Source of the DNA: Candidatus Thorarchaeota archaeon
GTDB lineage: Archaea > Asgardarchaeota > Thorarchaeia > Thorarchaeales > Thorarchaeaceae
DNA length: 64,000 bases
NCBI GenBank assembly: GCA_011365025.1
Contig: RDOF01000008.1
Location: forward strand, 1-64,000
Reading direction: 5' to 3'
Position numbers and translations under genes: made by a program. Below the pieces are notes generated by a model. It saw nothing but the letters and a program-made list of their open reading frames with translations. It had not been told where the DNA came from and made no database searches. The first letter of the stretch is position 1; the number at the start of each line of letters is the position of its first letter. Positions 1 to 8,717 of this stretch are shown one piece after another.

Positions 1-812
1 CTGCAAGTCTGTACTTCCTCGATGACGACCCAGTCCTGCCTGTGATTTATGCAGACGTAACAGCCTATCAAACAGACCAAGAACCCCCTGTACCAGAAAC
101 GATTTGGGACAATGTCATGGATGGAGCTTTTGGAAATCAGATACCCCTAGCTGCGTTAGAAGAAATTGGAACTTTGAGACTACTAACCGCAGGAAGTACA
201 TTCTTCAGCGACTTTGACTACGGCAAAACTGAAACATTTGACAACGTCGTCTTTCTTGAGAACTTCCTAGACTGGGCAATTGGCAACAGAAGCACCTTCA
301 ATGTTCCAGCTGTGGATGAGATTGGTCCGAGGATTAGTGACGTGGGATGGACCCCCTCTACTCCAGACTTGGGAGACTATGTGAACGTAACTGCCACCGT
401 AGCAGATCCAGGTGGAGTCTTCAACGTAACTCTGTCCTACAATAACGGATCACACTGGATTCACTATCCAATGGTCCACAAAGGTAGCGGGCTTTATTCT
501 GCGTATTTCATGCAAGATGAGATTCCTACGGTGAGCTTCAGGATTACAGCCTTTGACATGTCAGAGAATCGTGAAATTCGCACTCCCTTTGTTATCACCT
601 ATAGCCCGCCAACAACCACAACCACGACGACTACAACCACTACCACTACGACAACCACTACAACCACGACAACAACCACTACTACTACCACAACTAGCAC
701 TACGACCACTACTTCTACCGATGGTTACATCACAACTATGCTGGTTATTGGAGCTGGAGTAGCGGCAGTCTTAGTTATCCTCGTCATTTTGGTTCTTCTT
801 AGGAAAAGATAG
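1..812 (+). CDS. C-terminal part of a Thr-rich, membrane-anchored surface protein
   Basis: The frame is open from base 3, so the true start lies upstream; the GTG at 42 is not a convincing start. The visible part has an Ig/FN3-like beta segment (about residues 105-190 counted from 42), then a run of some 40 residues that is almost all Thr with a few Ser, one hydrophobic helix (LVIGAGV...ILVLL), and a short basic end (RKR). This is the usual archaeal layout of an extracellular domain on a glycosylatable Thr stalk with a C-terminal anchor. The N-terminal part is not recognised. A strong hairpin followed by a pyrimidine tract lies just after the stop. Function is unknown; surface location is an inference from the layout. 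Confidence 0.75.
   Translation, partial: ASLYFLDDDPVLPVIYADVTAYQTDQEPPVPETIWDNVMDGAFGNQIPLAALEEIGTLRLLTAGSTFFSDFDYGKTETFDNVVFLENFLDWAIGNRSTFNVPAVDEIGPRISDVGWTPSTPDLGDYVNVTATVADPGGVFNVTLSYNNGSHWIHYPMVHKGSGLYSAYFMQDEIPTVSFRITAFDMSENREIRTPFVITYSPPTTTTTTTTTTTTTTTTTTTTTTTTTTTTSTTTTTSTDGYITTMLVIGAGVAAVLVILVILVLLRKR
612..718 (+). repeat. ACN (Thr) codon-rich low-complexity tract
   Basis: Near-continuous ACA/ACC/ACG/ACT codons encode the Thr stalk of the surface protein. Synonymous codons are mixed, so the repeat is kept at the protein level rather than as a perfect DNA microsatellite. Such tracts are often O-glycosylated in archaeal surface proteins (known for the class, not shown here). Confidence 0.8.
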
Positions 813-820
813 TGTATCAC

Positions 821-860
821 GGGGGGTGGTCCTCGAAACCGCCTCCCTCTTTCTTCTTTT
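821..860 (+). terminator. Hairpin plus pyrimidine tract after the surface-protein gene
   Basis: Bases 821-830 (GGGGGGTGGT) pair with 838-847 (ACCGCCTCCC) over 10 bp including two G-U pairs, with a 7-base loop, followed by the pyrimidine tract TCTTTCTTCTTTT. It starts 9 bases after the stop codon. Archaeal termination mainly uses T tracts, so the hairpin may instead protect the mRNA 3' end. Confidence 0.5.
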
Positions 861-1003
861 ACCTTGAGAAATGAAGCATTGTATCAGACAGTTCTGATTT
901 TGGAAGCGAAATCTCTCGATTTTTGGAACGTGATGCAACCCGCATACCTTCATATTGCTGCGAGGCAATTGAATACAGCCACACCGTCCGTTGGTGTATA
1001 GGG

Positions 1004-1630
1004 ATGTTTGACAGGTTGGGGTCTGAAGAATACGAGGAGAGAGTGGAAGATGATATTCTTCAGGCGTTTGGATGGGCCATTATCGAGTTTGAGGTAGCTC
1101 TCTATCAGAAGTATCTACACATGTCTGGACCAAACTCTGTGATGACGGAAGAAGAATTTAGGAAGCATCTGACTCGATTGCACGCAAAGGGTCTTGTTTC
1201 ATCTTTGGAGTTTCACGGGCGAAGGGCGTGGAAGAAACTCGTTGTTGAAACGGAATCAGATAAGCCACTTGACGAGGAGAGCGTTCGGGAGATTTTCGAA
1301 CGGGCGAGGAGTGCCTCGCGGGGAATTGGAATAGGCAGGAGAGCACCCAGAGAGAAACTAGTAACGGAGTCCAGAATCATAGCGGAAGGAATCTTGGACA
1401 TTCTGAAGGAGAAGGTGTTGAAGGGAGACCTTTCAGACGCAGAAGCAGCTCAGCTTCTACTCAGGCATATTGAAGGAATGAGACGGGCTCTAGCTGGTTC
1501 TCGGAACGAATTCCTTGGGTATGTTAGGAGAAACCTTCCAGCCATGGAAACCTCTCTTGAAAGGATACTGAATGAAAAGGGAGAAGACATTCTTCTCCTT
1601 GGACTTCGCATGATTGAAAGGGGCCAATGA
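1004..1630 (+). CDS. Hypothetical protein, possible winged-helix N-terminus
   Basis: 208 residues from the ATG at 1004, which I prefer over a TTG at 923 because GGTG lies about 7 bases before it and the upstream residues (Cys-rich) look non-coding. Residues about 15-75 (FEVALYQKYL...EEEFRKHLTRLHAKGLVSSL...) have the helix pattern of a winged-helix domain with a recognition-like helix and a beta wing. The C-terminal half is charged and helical. I do not recognise a family. The gene ends 1 base before the convergent prenyl-synthase stop. DNA binding is only an inference. Confidence 0.6.
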   Translation: MFDRLGSEEYEERVEDDILQAFGWAIIEFEVALYQKYLHMSGPNSVMTEEEFRKHLTRLHAKGLVSSLEFHGRRAWKKLVVETESDKPLDEESVREIFERARSASRGIGIGRRAPREKLVTESRIIAEGILDILKEKVLKGDLSDAEAAQLLLRHIEGMRRALAGSRNEFLGYVRRNLPAMETSLERILNEKGEDILLLGLRMIERGQ

Positions 1631-1631
1631 A

Positions 1632-2714
1632 CTAAAACGCCCGACTCGTTAGGAATTCTGAAAGCGTAAGCAGGAATTCCAAATACGTCGAATCCAGAGG
1701 TGGCATCGCGTTTTTCAGAGCAATCTGAGCTTCCTCTAAGAGAGAATTCATGACCTTCTCTGTAGCTTCAAGCGCCCCTGATTCTCGGAAGATAGTTCTG
1801 ACAGCTTCGACTTCTTCTTCGGTCATTCCCTTCTTTCCAACAAGCTCTCGAAGCCTTTTCTTTTGGTCAGGACTCGCATGTTCCAGGGCTTTAATCAGGA
1901 GCATTGTTCGTTTACCCTCACGAATGTCACCGGAGGTGGACTTGCCGGTGTCTTCCTCATCTCCAAAGGATCCCAGAATATCGTCCTGCATTTGAAATGC
2001 CTGACCTACCTTAACACCAAATTCGCTAAATGCATCCAGCTGTTCTTGACTTGCATTTGCCATTGCCGCACCCATCAGAAGTGCTTTTTCAAAGAGGGCG
2101 GCGGTTTTGAGTCGGACCATTTCCAAATAGATATCAGAGGACACCTTGTCTGATAGTACCATATTCATTTCAAGTAGGACGCCCTCAACAATCTCGCTGA
2201 ATCCCTGCTGGAAGTAAGTATGGCATTTTGCGGCTATATCACCACTCAGCTGGGAGGTAGTAATTGTTTCCGCTCCCAAATTAATCAACGAATCACCGCC
2301 CAGAATTGCCATAGTCATTCCAAAGTCATCGGCTTTCTCCTGCTTCGCATTGGCCTTCTCTATCAACCAGTCTCGATATAATGCATGGAATGTCGGCCCA
2401 CCACGCCGGGTTTCATCATGATCAATGAGGTCATCATGCAATAGTGACCCATTATGCAGAATCTCGAATGAGCAGGATGCACGGTAGAGAGACTCGGTTT
2501 TTGACTCACCCGCGACTGCTTTGTAGGCCGCTACTACTGCTAGTGGGCGAAGCCGCTTCCCGCCACGCATGACATATTCTCTTAGATTATCATAATAGAA
2601 GTCATGCACTGCGCCCAAATAATGAGCAGCATTCCGCTTCATTACAAGGAATTCTTCCAATGCCTTGTTTATTCTCTCTTGCTCTTCTTGCCATATCTCT
2701 TCGAATCTACTCAT
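1632..2714 (-). CDS. Polyprenyl (geranylgeranyl-type) diphosphate synthase
   Basis: Trans-prenyltransferase that condenses isopentenyl diphosphate with an allylic diphosphate; in archaea it supplies the C20-C25 chains of membrane lipids. Both Asp-rich motifs are visible: first HDDLIDHDETRRGG, second QMQDDILGSFGDEEDTGKS, plus GGKRLRP near the N-terminus (IPP binding). Length is 360 residues from the ATG at 2714, slightly longer than the usual 320-330. The frame extends to 2828, but that extension looks non-coding. Chain length cannot be read safely from sequence alone. A lipid role fits the radical SAM lipid enzyme at 8.7-10.4 kb and the CDP-alcohol transferase at 59.6 kb. Confidence 0.93.
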   Translation of the reverse strand: MSRFEEIWQEEQERINKALEEFLVMKRNAAHYLGAVHDFYYDNLREYVMRGGKRLRPLAVVAAYKAVAGESKTESLYRASCSFEILHNGSLLHDDLIDHDETRRGGPTFHALYRDWLIEKANAKQEKADDFGMTMAILGGDSLINLGAETITTSQLSGDIAAKCHTYFQQGFSEIVEGVLLEMNMVLSDKVSSDIYLEMVRLKTAALFEKALLMGAAMANASQEQLDAFSEFGVKVGQAFQMQDDILGSFGDEEDTGKSTSGDIREGKRTMLLIKALEHASPDQKKRLRELVGKKGMTEEEVEAVRTIFRESGALEATEKVMNSLLEEAQIALKNAMPPLDSTYLEFLLTLSEFLTSRAF

Positions 2715-2830
2715 CTTCCGAGACCCCGCTGTAACAACTTGGTCTGCAATGTGATTGAAACACCTTTTTAGGGTTTCCAAAACTGTCGATGTTGATTTAG
2801 GAAAAAAGTGAAGGGGCTGAGACGCCAAAA

Positions 2831-4192
2831 CTACTGGCCTACAATCTCAGCTCCGGAAAATGCCATTGTCGGCATGACTCTGTTTGAATGAACTTCTGCA
2901 TCTGAGGCGAAAAGCACTTCTTTATTGAGCGATTCGAAGAGGTTTCCAACAAGCAAGGCATATTTTACCTTAGTTGTTAGTTCACCCTTCTCAATCAGAC
3001 AACCATTTCGAATCTCGTTGGAGAAAGCGCCGGTGAAAGGATCTACTAAGGGATAGGCGAAGTGCTCCACATAGATGCCCTTGTCAACCTGGGCGATTAA
3101 CTCATCGAATCTCTTGCCGCTGCTGGGAACTTCCAGCGTTGTAGCGCTACATCTTGCGGGAATGGAGAACGAACCTTGAGCGTCCCGCGGATCTCGCCGA
3201 ATACCATTTCCTGTAGATGAAAGCTCAACAATGTTGGCATTATAGCTGTCAAAGAAGTATGACTTCAGCATTCCCTTTTCAATAATAGGAGTCTTCTGCA
3301 TTGGAGTGCCTTCGTCATCGATGAGAGCACTAAGTAATCCCTTGTCCGATAAGCCATTGTCAAGGATACTGACGCTCTTATGGGCAACAGCATCACCAAC
3401 TTTGTCACTCCAAGGGCTTGCTTTTCTATTCACCAAGTCTGCAGATGCCGCAAACTCAACGAGACTTCCCAGCATCTCACTGCCTTCACTGGGAGATAGT
3501 ACTGCTACAATATTCTCCCACTTTTCTTTGAATGGCTCAGCCCTGATTACATCGAGTGCCTGTGATTGAAGCTTCGTGCCCATTTTGACAAAGTCAATCT
3601 CATCAAGCTTGCGAGACCAGCACCGCTGCACACCTTCGCCCACTGCGCCGTTGTTCTCAGCTTTAGCAGTGAAATATCCAAAGACAATACTGGACTTAGC
3701 GCGTGCATCGACACCAAGTGAATTTGCGATATGGAATTCCATCGAGCTTGCTCTCAGGACGCCGTTGGGTACACTAACTGATTGCGTTATTGCTGCATTC
3801 ACAAGGTCCATCGTATGGTCAAGCAGCACGTCTGCCTCCGCCGTGCCTGTTGCGGAATCATAGAATCTATCCGGGTTACCAGATGCTTTCTTTGGGTCTG
3901 GCAGCGAAACGAATCTTGGATCCTCAGCGCTGTTCTCAGCCATTGATTTGGCTCTTTCAACGACCGCATCCATGGCCTCGGAGAGGAGCGTTGAACTCGT
4001 GAAACCAATCTGTTTCCCAATAATCATCTTGAGTCCCACACCAAGCTCCTCCTTCTTATCAGATATCTTGGGTATGTTATCATCGATATAGACACTGGAT
4101 GTCTTGGCAAATGCAACGTAAGCCTCAGCCTGAGAAGCACCAGCCTTCTCCGATTTGCGTACGAGCTGCGCAGCTATTTCACTAACTTTCAT
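2831..4192 (-). CDS. pmbA: TldE/PmbA-family protease subunit
   Basis: 453 residues, start at the ATG at 4192, which follows the TldD stop by one base; a TTG at 4207 would overlap TldD. It belongs to the TldD/PmbA family but lacks the HExxxH metal site found in its neighbour, as is usual for the TldE/PmbA subunit. C-terminal features such as the GNGIRRD and DPFTGAFSNEIRNG segments fit the family. In bacteria TldD and TldE form a heterodimeric metalloprotease that clips unfolded peptides, for example modified-peptide leaders and CcdA. Co-transcribed with tldD, which supports complex formation here too. Confidence 0.92.
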   Translation of the reverse strand: MKVSEIAAQLVRKSEKAGASQAEAYVAFAKTSSVYIDDNIPKISDKKEELGVGLKMIIGKQIGFTSSTLLSEAMDAVVERAKSMAENSAEDPRFVSLPDPKKASGNPDRFYDSATGTAEADVLLDHTMDLVNAAITQSVSVPNGVLRASSMEFHIANSLGVDARAKSSIVFGYFTAKAENNGAVGEGVQRCWSRKLDEIDFVKMGTKLQSQALDVIRAEPFKEKWENIVAVLSPSEGSEMLGSLVEFAASADLVNRKASPWSDKVGDAVAHKSVSILDNGLSDKGLLSALIDDEGTPMQKTPIIEKGMLKSYFFDSYNANIVELSSTGNGIRRDPRDAQGSFSIPARCSATTLEVPSSGKRFDELIAQVDKGIYVEHFAYPLVDPFTGAFSNEIRNGCLIEKGELTTKVKYALLVGNLFESLNKEVLFASDAEVHSNRVMPTMAFSGAEIVGQ

Positions 4193-4193
4193 T

Positions 4194-5582
4194 CTAGTCG
4201 CCTCCAACTATGATTTCGGCTCTCATGTGAGGCCCTCCAGTAGTGACTGAAACCCAGTCTTCCTCGCCTTTGCCGCAATTGCCTCCAGAGAAATCAAGCT
4301 CCTTGCTCACCGCATCGACAGTTTTTAGAATGTCGAGCACCTTCCCTGCCAGTGTTACCGATCTGACGAGATCCGTCTTCTCGCCATTTTTAATTACATA
4401 CCCCTTGAGAGCGCTGACCTGTACTCCTCCACCAACCACATCTTCCATGCCTGAGAGACCCTTGATGACATACAAGCCATCCTTGGTGTCCTGAATCATT
4501 TCCTCAGTGTTCCAGTCGCCAGGGCCGAAGAAGGTGTTGGTCATCCGAGCGAAAACTCGACGGTTGTAATCTTGTGCACGACCATTCCCCGTTGGACTTA
4601 CGCCCATTATGGCGGCAGTCTCCAAGGTATGCATATAGCCCTTGAAAATCCCATTTTCCATAATATAGGTCTTCGAGCCAGGTGTTCCTTCCGAGTCGAA
4701 TGGAATGGACCCAGCCTTTCCATCCAGAGTGCCGTCGTCTAGCATTGTAACATGTTCGGTGCCAACTTGCTTACCAACCATTCCGGTTAAGAAAGAACGT
4801 CCCTTTACGACCTCATCAGCCTCACTACCATGCCCGCAGACCTCGTGCGCGACAATGCCAGCTAGTTCGCCATCAAGAATTGTTGTAATCTTGCCGGAAG
4901 GGGGCTTTACCGCTTTTAGAAGATCCAGGGCACCCTTGGCGGCCTTTGCGGAGAACTCAACGGGGTCGATTCCTCGAACCAGTTCAAAGCCGCTCATGGC
5001 ACCACTGGTACCATAATCATATTGCATTCTGTCACCTTCTCTAGCGACAGGATTCGAGAAGAAGCGCACTCTGATTTCGTTCCACTGCAATTTTGCGCCC
5101 GCAGTGTTAACCAGTCTTGTTACATTCTTACTGTCAGTATACCAAGCATTGGTGTTGACGATACGGTCATCGATCTTCTGTTCTTTATCCAAAGCTTTGG
5201 CAAAGCCAATCTTCTCCTCAATTGATACCTTGTCCGGGTCCTCCTTGACAGACTGCCACACCGTTTTTTCCTCAGAGTTCACGCCAAGCAACTCGATCTT
5301 CTTGCGGGAGTGCCTTGCATTTGCAATGGCTATTTTCTTTGCATCTTCTAGAAGCGTCCGAAGGCGCTCCGGAGTTGCTTCACTAGTTGTTGACGCCTGA
5401 CCCCAACATTCGCCAATCAAGACACGGGCCACTGTTCCGGCTCGATTTGTCTGGCTCATCCTTCGGAGGTCACCATTTACAACCATAACCTGTGTGCCAT
5501 CTCTGACTTCCTGCCTGAGGTCAGCATAAGATACATCGACGTCAGAGATGCTTTCAATGGCTTTAGACATTACATCAAGCAT
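4194..5582 (-). CDS. tldD: TldD-family zinc metalloprotease subunit
   Basis: 462 residues from the ATG at 5582 (MLDVMSKAIE); a longer frame to 5639 adds an unlikely Ser/Cys-rich extension. The zinc motif HEVCGH (HExxxH) followed by GSEADEV is clear around residue 250, and the family segments SPTGNGRAQDYNRR and GVQVSALKGYVIKNGEKT follow. It is the catalytic partner of the TldE/PmbA protein encoded immediately downstream. The PhzF-like gene lies 66 bases upstream on the same strand, so the three may share a transcript. Confidence 0.95.
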   Translation of the reverse strand: MLDVMSKAIESISDVDVSYADLRQEVRDGTQVMVVNGDLRRMSQTNRAGTVARVLIGECWGQASTTSEATPERLRTLLEDAKKIAIANARHSRKKIELLGVNSEEKTVWQSVKEDPDKVSIEEKIGFAKALDKEQKIDDRIVNTNAWYTDSKNVTRLVNTAGAKLQWNEIRVRFFSNPVAREGDRMQYDYGTSGAMSGFELVRGIDPVEFSAKAAKGALDLLKAVKPPSGKITTILDGELAGIVAHEVCGHGSEADEVVKGRSFLTGMVGKQVGTEHVTMLDDGTLDGKAGSIPFDSEGTPGSKTYIMENGIFKGYMHTLETAAIMGVSPTGNGRAQDYNRRVFARMTNTFFGPGDWNTEEMIQDTKDGLYVIKGLSGMEDVVGGGVQVSALKGYVIKNGEKTDLVRSVTLAGKVLDILKTVDAVSKELDFSGGNCGKGEEDWVSVTTGGPHMRAEIIVGGD

Positions 5583-5648
5583 TATCCTCACTAGTTGCGA
5601 CTGTAGGCAAGAATAAGATAAGGATTTGGAGCTACGCATTAGTGGCCC

Positions 5649-6563
5649 TTAGATGAGCAGATATCCACGCATCACGGTTACGCCAGTTCCGCTCACCTTC
5701 ACTTGACGTATTCTTTCGGCGTCGCCCTGCACCTCAACGAAAATCTTCCCTGGACGCTTCATGAAATGGCCTTGCTCTATGACAATGCTGGTGACAGGAA
5801 TTGTTGGTTCCATGAGACCGTATCGAATCATGTAACTCCCAGTGGCAGCTGCACCGGAGCCTGATGCCGGATCCTCATTTACGCCCAAGCCAGGAGCGAA
5901 GTGGCGGGCATGCGCATCCGATGTGACCTCCTTTGTGTCTCGTGTGAAGACCTGAATGGATATGTAATCGGACTCCTTCTGCAAATCTTCCAGACGATCC
6001 CAGTTTGGTCTTATTCGCTCCATGGAACGCATCGTAGAGAGAGGAATGACGAGATGTGGAATTCCAGTGCTTACCGTTTGAACAGGATTTGGTGACAATA
6101 TATCAGCCAGTGTAAGCCCCAAAGCTTCAGCATAGATCTTTGGGTCATAGGTTTCACTGAACTGCGGTTCCCCATGAGTGATTTGAATCTCGTGAATACC
6201 GGTTGAGTCATTCTTTACTATTTCAATGGCGAGGACACCGGCTTTTGTTTCAAGACTCACCATATTCACTTCCTTAACGACGTCAATAAGACCTTCTTCA
6301 ATGAGTGCATGAAACGCTGCGATTGTAGGATGCCCGGAGAAAGCAATTTCGCTCTTTGGCGTCCAATAGTGAAATCTGAAATCCGCGACTTTTGAGGGCT
6401 TTACAAATACTGTTTCACGCGCATTCATTTCAGAGGCGATTTTGTGCATTAGTTCTGTACTTAGGTTATCCGCCCGAGGGATAACCACGGCAGGATTACC
6501 TCCATAAGCCGTGTCGGTGAATACATCGACCTGTATTACCTTGAGCTCGCGTTGCTTCTTCAA
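5649..6563 (-). CDS. PhzF-family epimerase/isomerase-like protein
   Basis: 304 residues, the normal PhzF/YddE length, with the diaminopimelate-epimerase-type fold. Conserved segments are VFTDTAYGGNPAVV near the N-terminus, the catalytic-Glu region NARETVF, FSGHPTIAAFHAL, and GLGVNEDPASGSGAAATGSY in the C-terminal half. Family members isomerise small acids; the substrate here cannot be told. The start is a TTG at 6563. It may head an operon with tldD and pmbA. Confidence 0.88.
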   Translation of the reverse strand: MKKQRELKVIQVDVFTDTAYGGNPAVVIPRADNLSTELMHKIASEMNARETVFVKPSKVADFRFHYWTPKSEIAFSGHPTIAAFHALIEEGLIDVVKEVNMVSLETKAGVLAIEIVKNDSTGIHEIQITHGEPQFSETYDPKIYAEALGLTLADILSPNPVQTVSTGIPHLVIPLSTMRSMERIRPNWDRLEDLQKESDYISIQVFTRDTKEVTSDAHARHFAPGLGVNEDPASGSGAAATGSYMIRYGLMEPTIPVTSIVIEQGHFMKRPGKIFVEVQGDAERIRQVKVSGTGVTVMRGYLLI

Positions 6564-6720
6564 TGGGAACCACCGTTGCTTCCTATCAGGTGCTGGCTAA
6601 TTAAGAGTTGTATCCAGCAGATCTCTACGGGGCAAGGAAATTGAAAGGCGTCGAAATCCTGGATACCTAAACGACAAGGATAATACGAAACACACACAGT
6701 ACTTCCAGAGGTTTCTGAGA

Positions 6721-8169
6721 GTGTCTGGAGTGAGACTCGTCGTTGGTCTGCTCTTCATCTGTTCGCTTCTGAATGTATCCTGCTTTTCTTCAGCAAGTCA
6801 GTTGGCGGTGGAAACTCAAGAAGTTAACTCCTTCACCGAAAATCTACTACTATCCACAGATGATAACGATTATGAACACCATGTTGAAGTATCGTTAGTA
6901 ATCACCGATAATGGTACGCTTTTCGCTGGTTGGAAGAACGCTCATACACACAATGGAGCTGGTGTGCGTGTGAGTATAACCAAGTCAGGAGATGGAGGGA
7001 CAACGTGGACGCAACCATTTGATATGCCAATGTTTGGCGGAGCCGAAACAGAGCAATCGGATCCTTGGTTGGCGTGGCATGATGGTACGTTATACTACGC
7101 CTATTTGGAGGTCGAAGTGGGCTATTTTGATGACCCTGAAAGTGGAGACTACTTCACACAAATGACCGTGGCTAAGAGCATAGATTACGGCGATTCATGG
7201 ACTCCTGTTAAAGCGACAAATGCCACACATTTCGCAGACAAGGAAACGTTCACTGTGGCAGACGACGGAACGATCTACCTTGTCTATGATGATGTTGATG
7301 TGGTAGACCCCCTTGGCGATTCAACTGTGCGGCTCTCTATATCACGTGATGGAGGAGAAAGCTACACACAAACAACAGCACTTTCTGAGGACCCAGGAAA
7401 CCTAGGTCCCTATGTAACAACAGATAGTTCAGGCAATGTCTATGTGGCTTGGACTTGGTTTGGCGATGAGGGAGGAAATCTGCTATTCTCAAGAAGCACT
7501 GATGGAGGACTTACCTTCAGTGAGCCCGTGTTCATAAACGATGATGCCAACTCCTCCGCATCAATGCCCTTTGGTGGACGGCCTGGCAAAGTCACTCTCC
7601 CCGTCCTCAGGTTTGACCAGAACGAGAGGCTATACGTGCTATGGGACGACATGTTTGATCAGGCAGGTAACACATTTGATGTATATCTTCGGTATTCGGA
7701 TGACTTTGGTGAAACGTGGAGCAATCGAATCCGAGTGAATCCTTTCATAGAGGGACATCAATGGAATCCAGAGATGGCAATCGATGAAGAGGGTATTTTG
7801 CACTTTGCATACTATGACGAATCTGACAATACATATCGGCCATGGTATCGAACTCTCAATTTTACAGGACCAAATAGAGATAGTCCTGATTTCACAGATG
7901 CCATTTCAATCGCTGATGTCCTCACCTCAAGTGATTTTACAAGGCCGGGAGAATATCTTGGGTTACGGATCGATTCATCGGGAATTCCGCACGTGGCATG
8001 GAGCGATGGAAGAAGCGATGAGATGGACATCTACTATGCCCACGGAAGCTCTTTCATCCCGACCACCACCACAAGTCAACCCCTCGATTTAGCCTTGATA
8101 GTTGTGGTTGTCATTGTGTCCGTGGCTGTTGTAGTTGCAGTAATTGTGATTCTGCGAAGAAGGAGTTAG
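6721..8169 (+). CDS. Secreted, membrane-anchored sialidase-like BNR-repeat protein
   Basis: 482 residues from a GTG. An N-terminal signal peptide (LVVGLLFICSLLNVSCFSSAS) is followed by a beta-propeller with at least five Asp-box (S-x-D-x-G-x-x-W/F) motifs: SGDGGTTW, SIDYGDSW, SRDGGESY, STDGGLTF, SDDFGETW. A short Thr linker, a TM helix (ALIVVVVIVSVAVVVAVIVIL) and RRRS end the protein. Asp boxes occur in sialidases and other six-bladed propellers; I cannot identify a complete Arg triad, so glycosidase activity is not claimed. It may bind or cut surface glycans. Confidence 0.85.
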   Translation: MSGVRLVVGLLFICSLLNVSCFSSASQLAVETQEVNSFTENLLLSTDDNDYEHHVEVSLVITDNGTLFAGWKNAHTHNGAGVRVSITKSGDGGTTWTQPFDMPMFGGAETEQSDPWLAWHDGTLYYAYLEVEVGYFDDPESGDYFTQMTVAKSIDYGDSWTPVKATNATHFADKETFTVADDGTIYLVYDDVDVVDPLGDSTVRLSISRDGGESYTQTTALSEDPGNLGPYVTTDSSGNVYVAWTWFGDEGGNLLFSRSTDGGLTFSEPVFINDDANSSASMPFGGRPGKVTLPVLRFDQNERLYVLWDDMFDQAGNTFDVYLRYSDDFGETWSNRIRVNPFIEGHQWNPEMAIDEEGILHFAYYDESDNTYRPWYRTLNFTGPNRDSPDFTDAISIADVLTSSDFTRPGEYLGLRIDSSGIPHVAWSDGRSDEMDIYYAHGSSFIPTTTTSQPLDLALIVVVVIVSVAVVVAVIVILRRRS

Positions 8170-8717
8170 ATGTGTTCACCTGTAGTTTGTGATGATGAAC
8201 GTAGAAGAAACAGGGTGGCGAGCACGCGGGAAATCGTGGTAGGAGGGGGGAGTTTCGTAATTGAGGGCATGTAACGAAAAACTAGCCCACATGCTCGCCT
8301 ATGCTTCGTTTATCGATAGGTATGTGCTCCCACAGACCTACCGTTTATACAAGTTAACTTTCTGGGCGTCCTATTAAAGTTTACTTTGTGTCATAATACT
8401 TGAAAGTATATAGTATTATTAAACAAGAAAGAAACTCCACTTCGGTTACAGATTGAAAATTAAACACAGCAGTATTCCTGCTCATTTCAAACCCGCTCGC
8501 AAGATGATTATCACAGTTTACATTATAGCTAATTTGAAAGGTCTGCTTTCACAGCAACTACATTCAGATAGAGAAATGAGCACTTCAGACCATCACACCT
8601 TCAACCAAAGCAGAATCTCACATGATTCAGCCAGTGGGAATACCTGGTTTAGACAGAAAAGGAGATGAGAAGGGACTGCCTTTCAGCCAGCCCCTCCAAT
8701 ACATTAACAGGAGATTT
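8170..8717. other. Gene-free convergent gap with several inverted repeats
   Basis: 548 bases between two convergent stops. No convincing ORF. Hairpins: 8267-8272/8289-8294 (GCATGT/ACATGC); 8317-8340 (TAGGT-A-TGTG, loop CTCC, CACA-G-ACCTA, 9 pairs); 8393-8400/8412-8419 (ATAATACT/AGTATTAT, 11-base loop). Bases 8390-8430 are very AT-rich. These may be terminators for both genes or part of a small RNA. Confidence 0.45.

Noticed and set aside
612..718. CRISPR-like or microsatellite repeat
   Set aside because: It is a run of mixed Thr codons in frame, with no spacers.
6721..8169. Active sialidase
   Set aside because: Asp boxes are present but the Arg triad and Asp/Glu-Tyr catalytic set cannot be identified with confidence.
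8453..8668. 71-codon frame in the convergent gap
   Set aside because: TTG start without a ribosome site, low-complexity residues, no recognisable fold.
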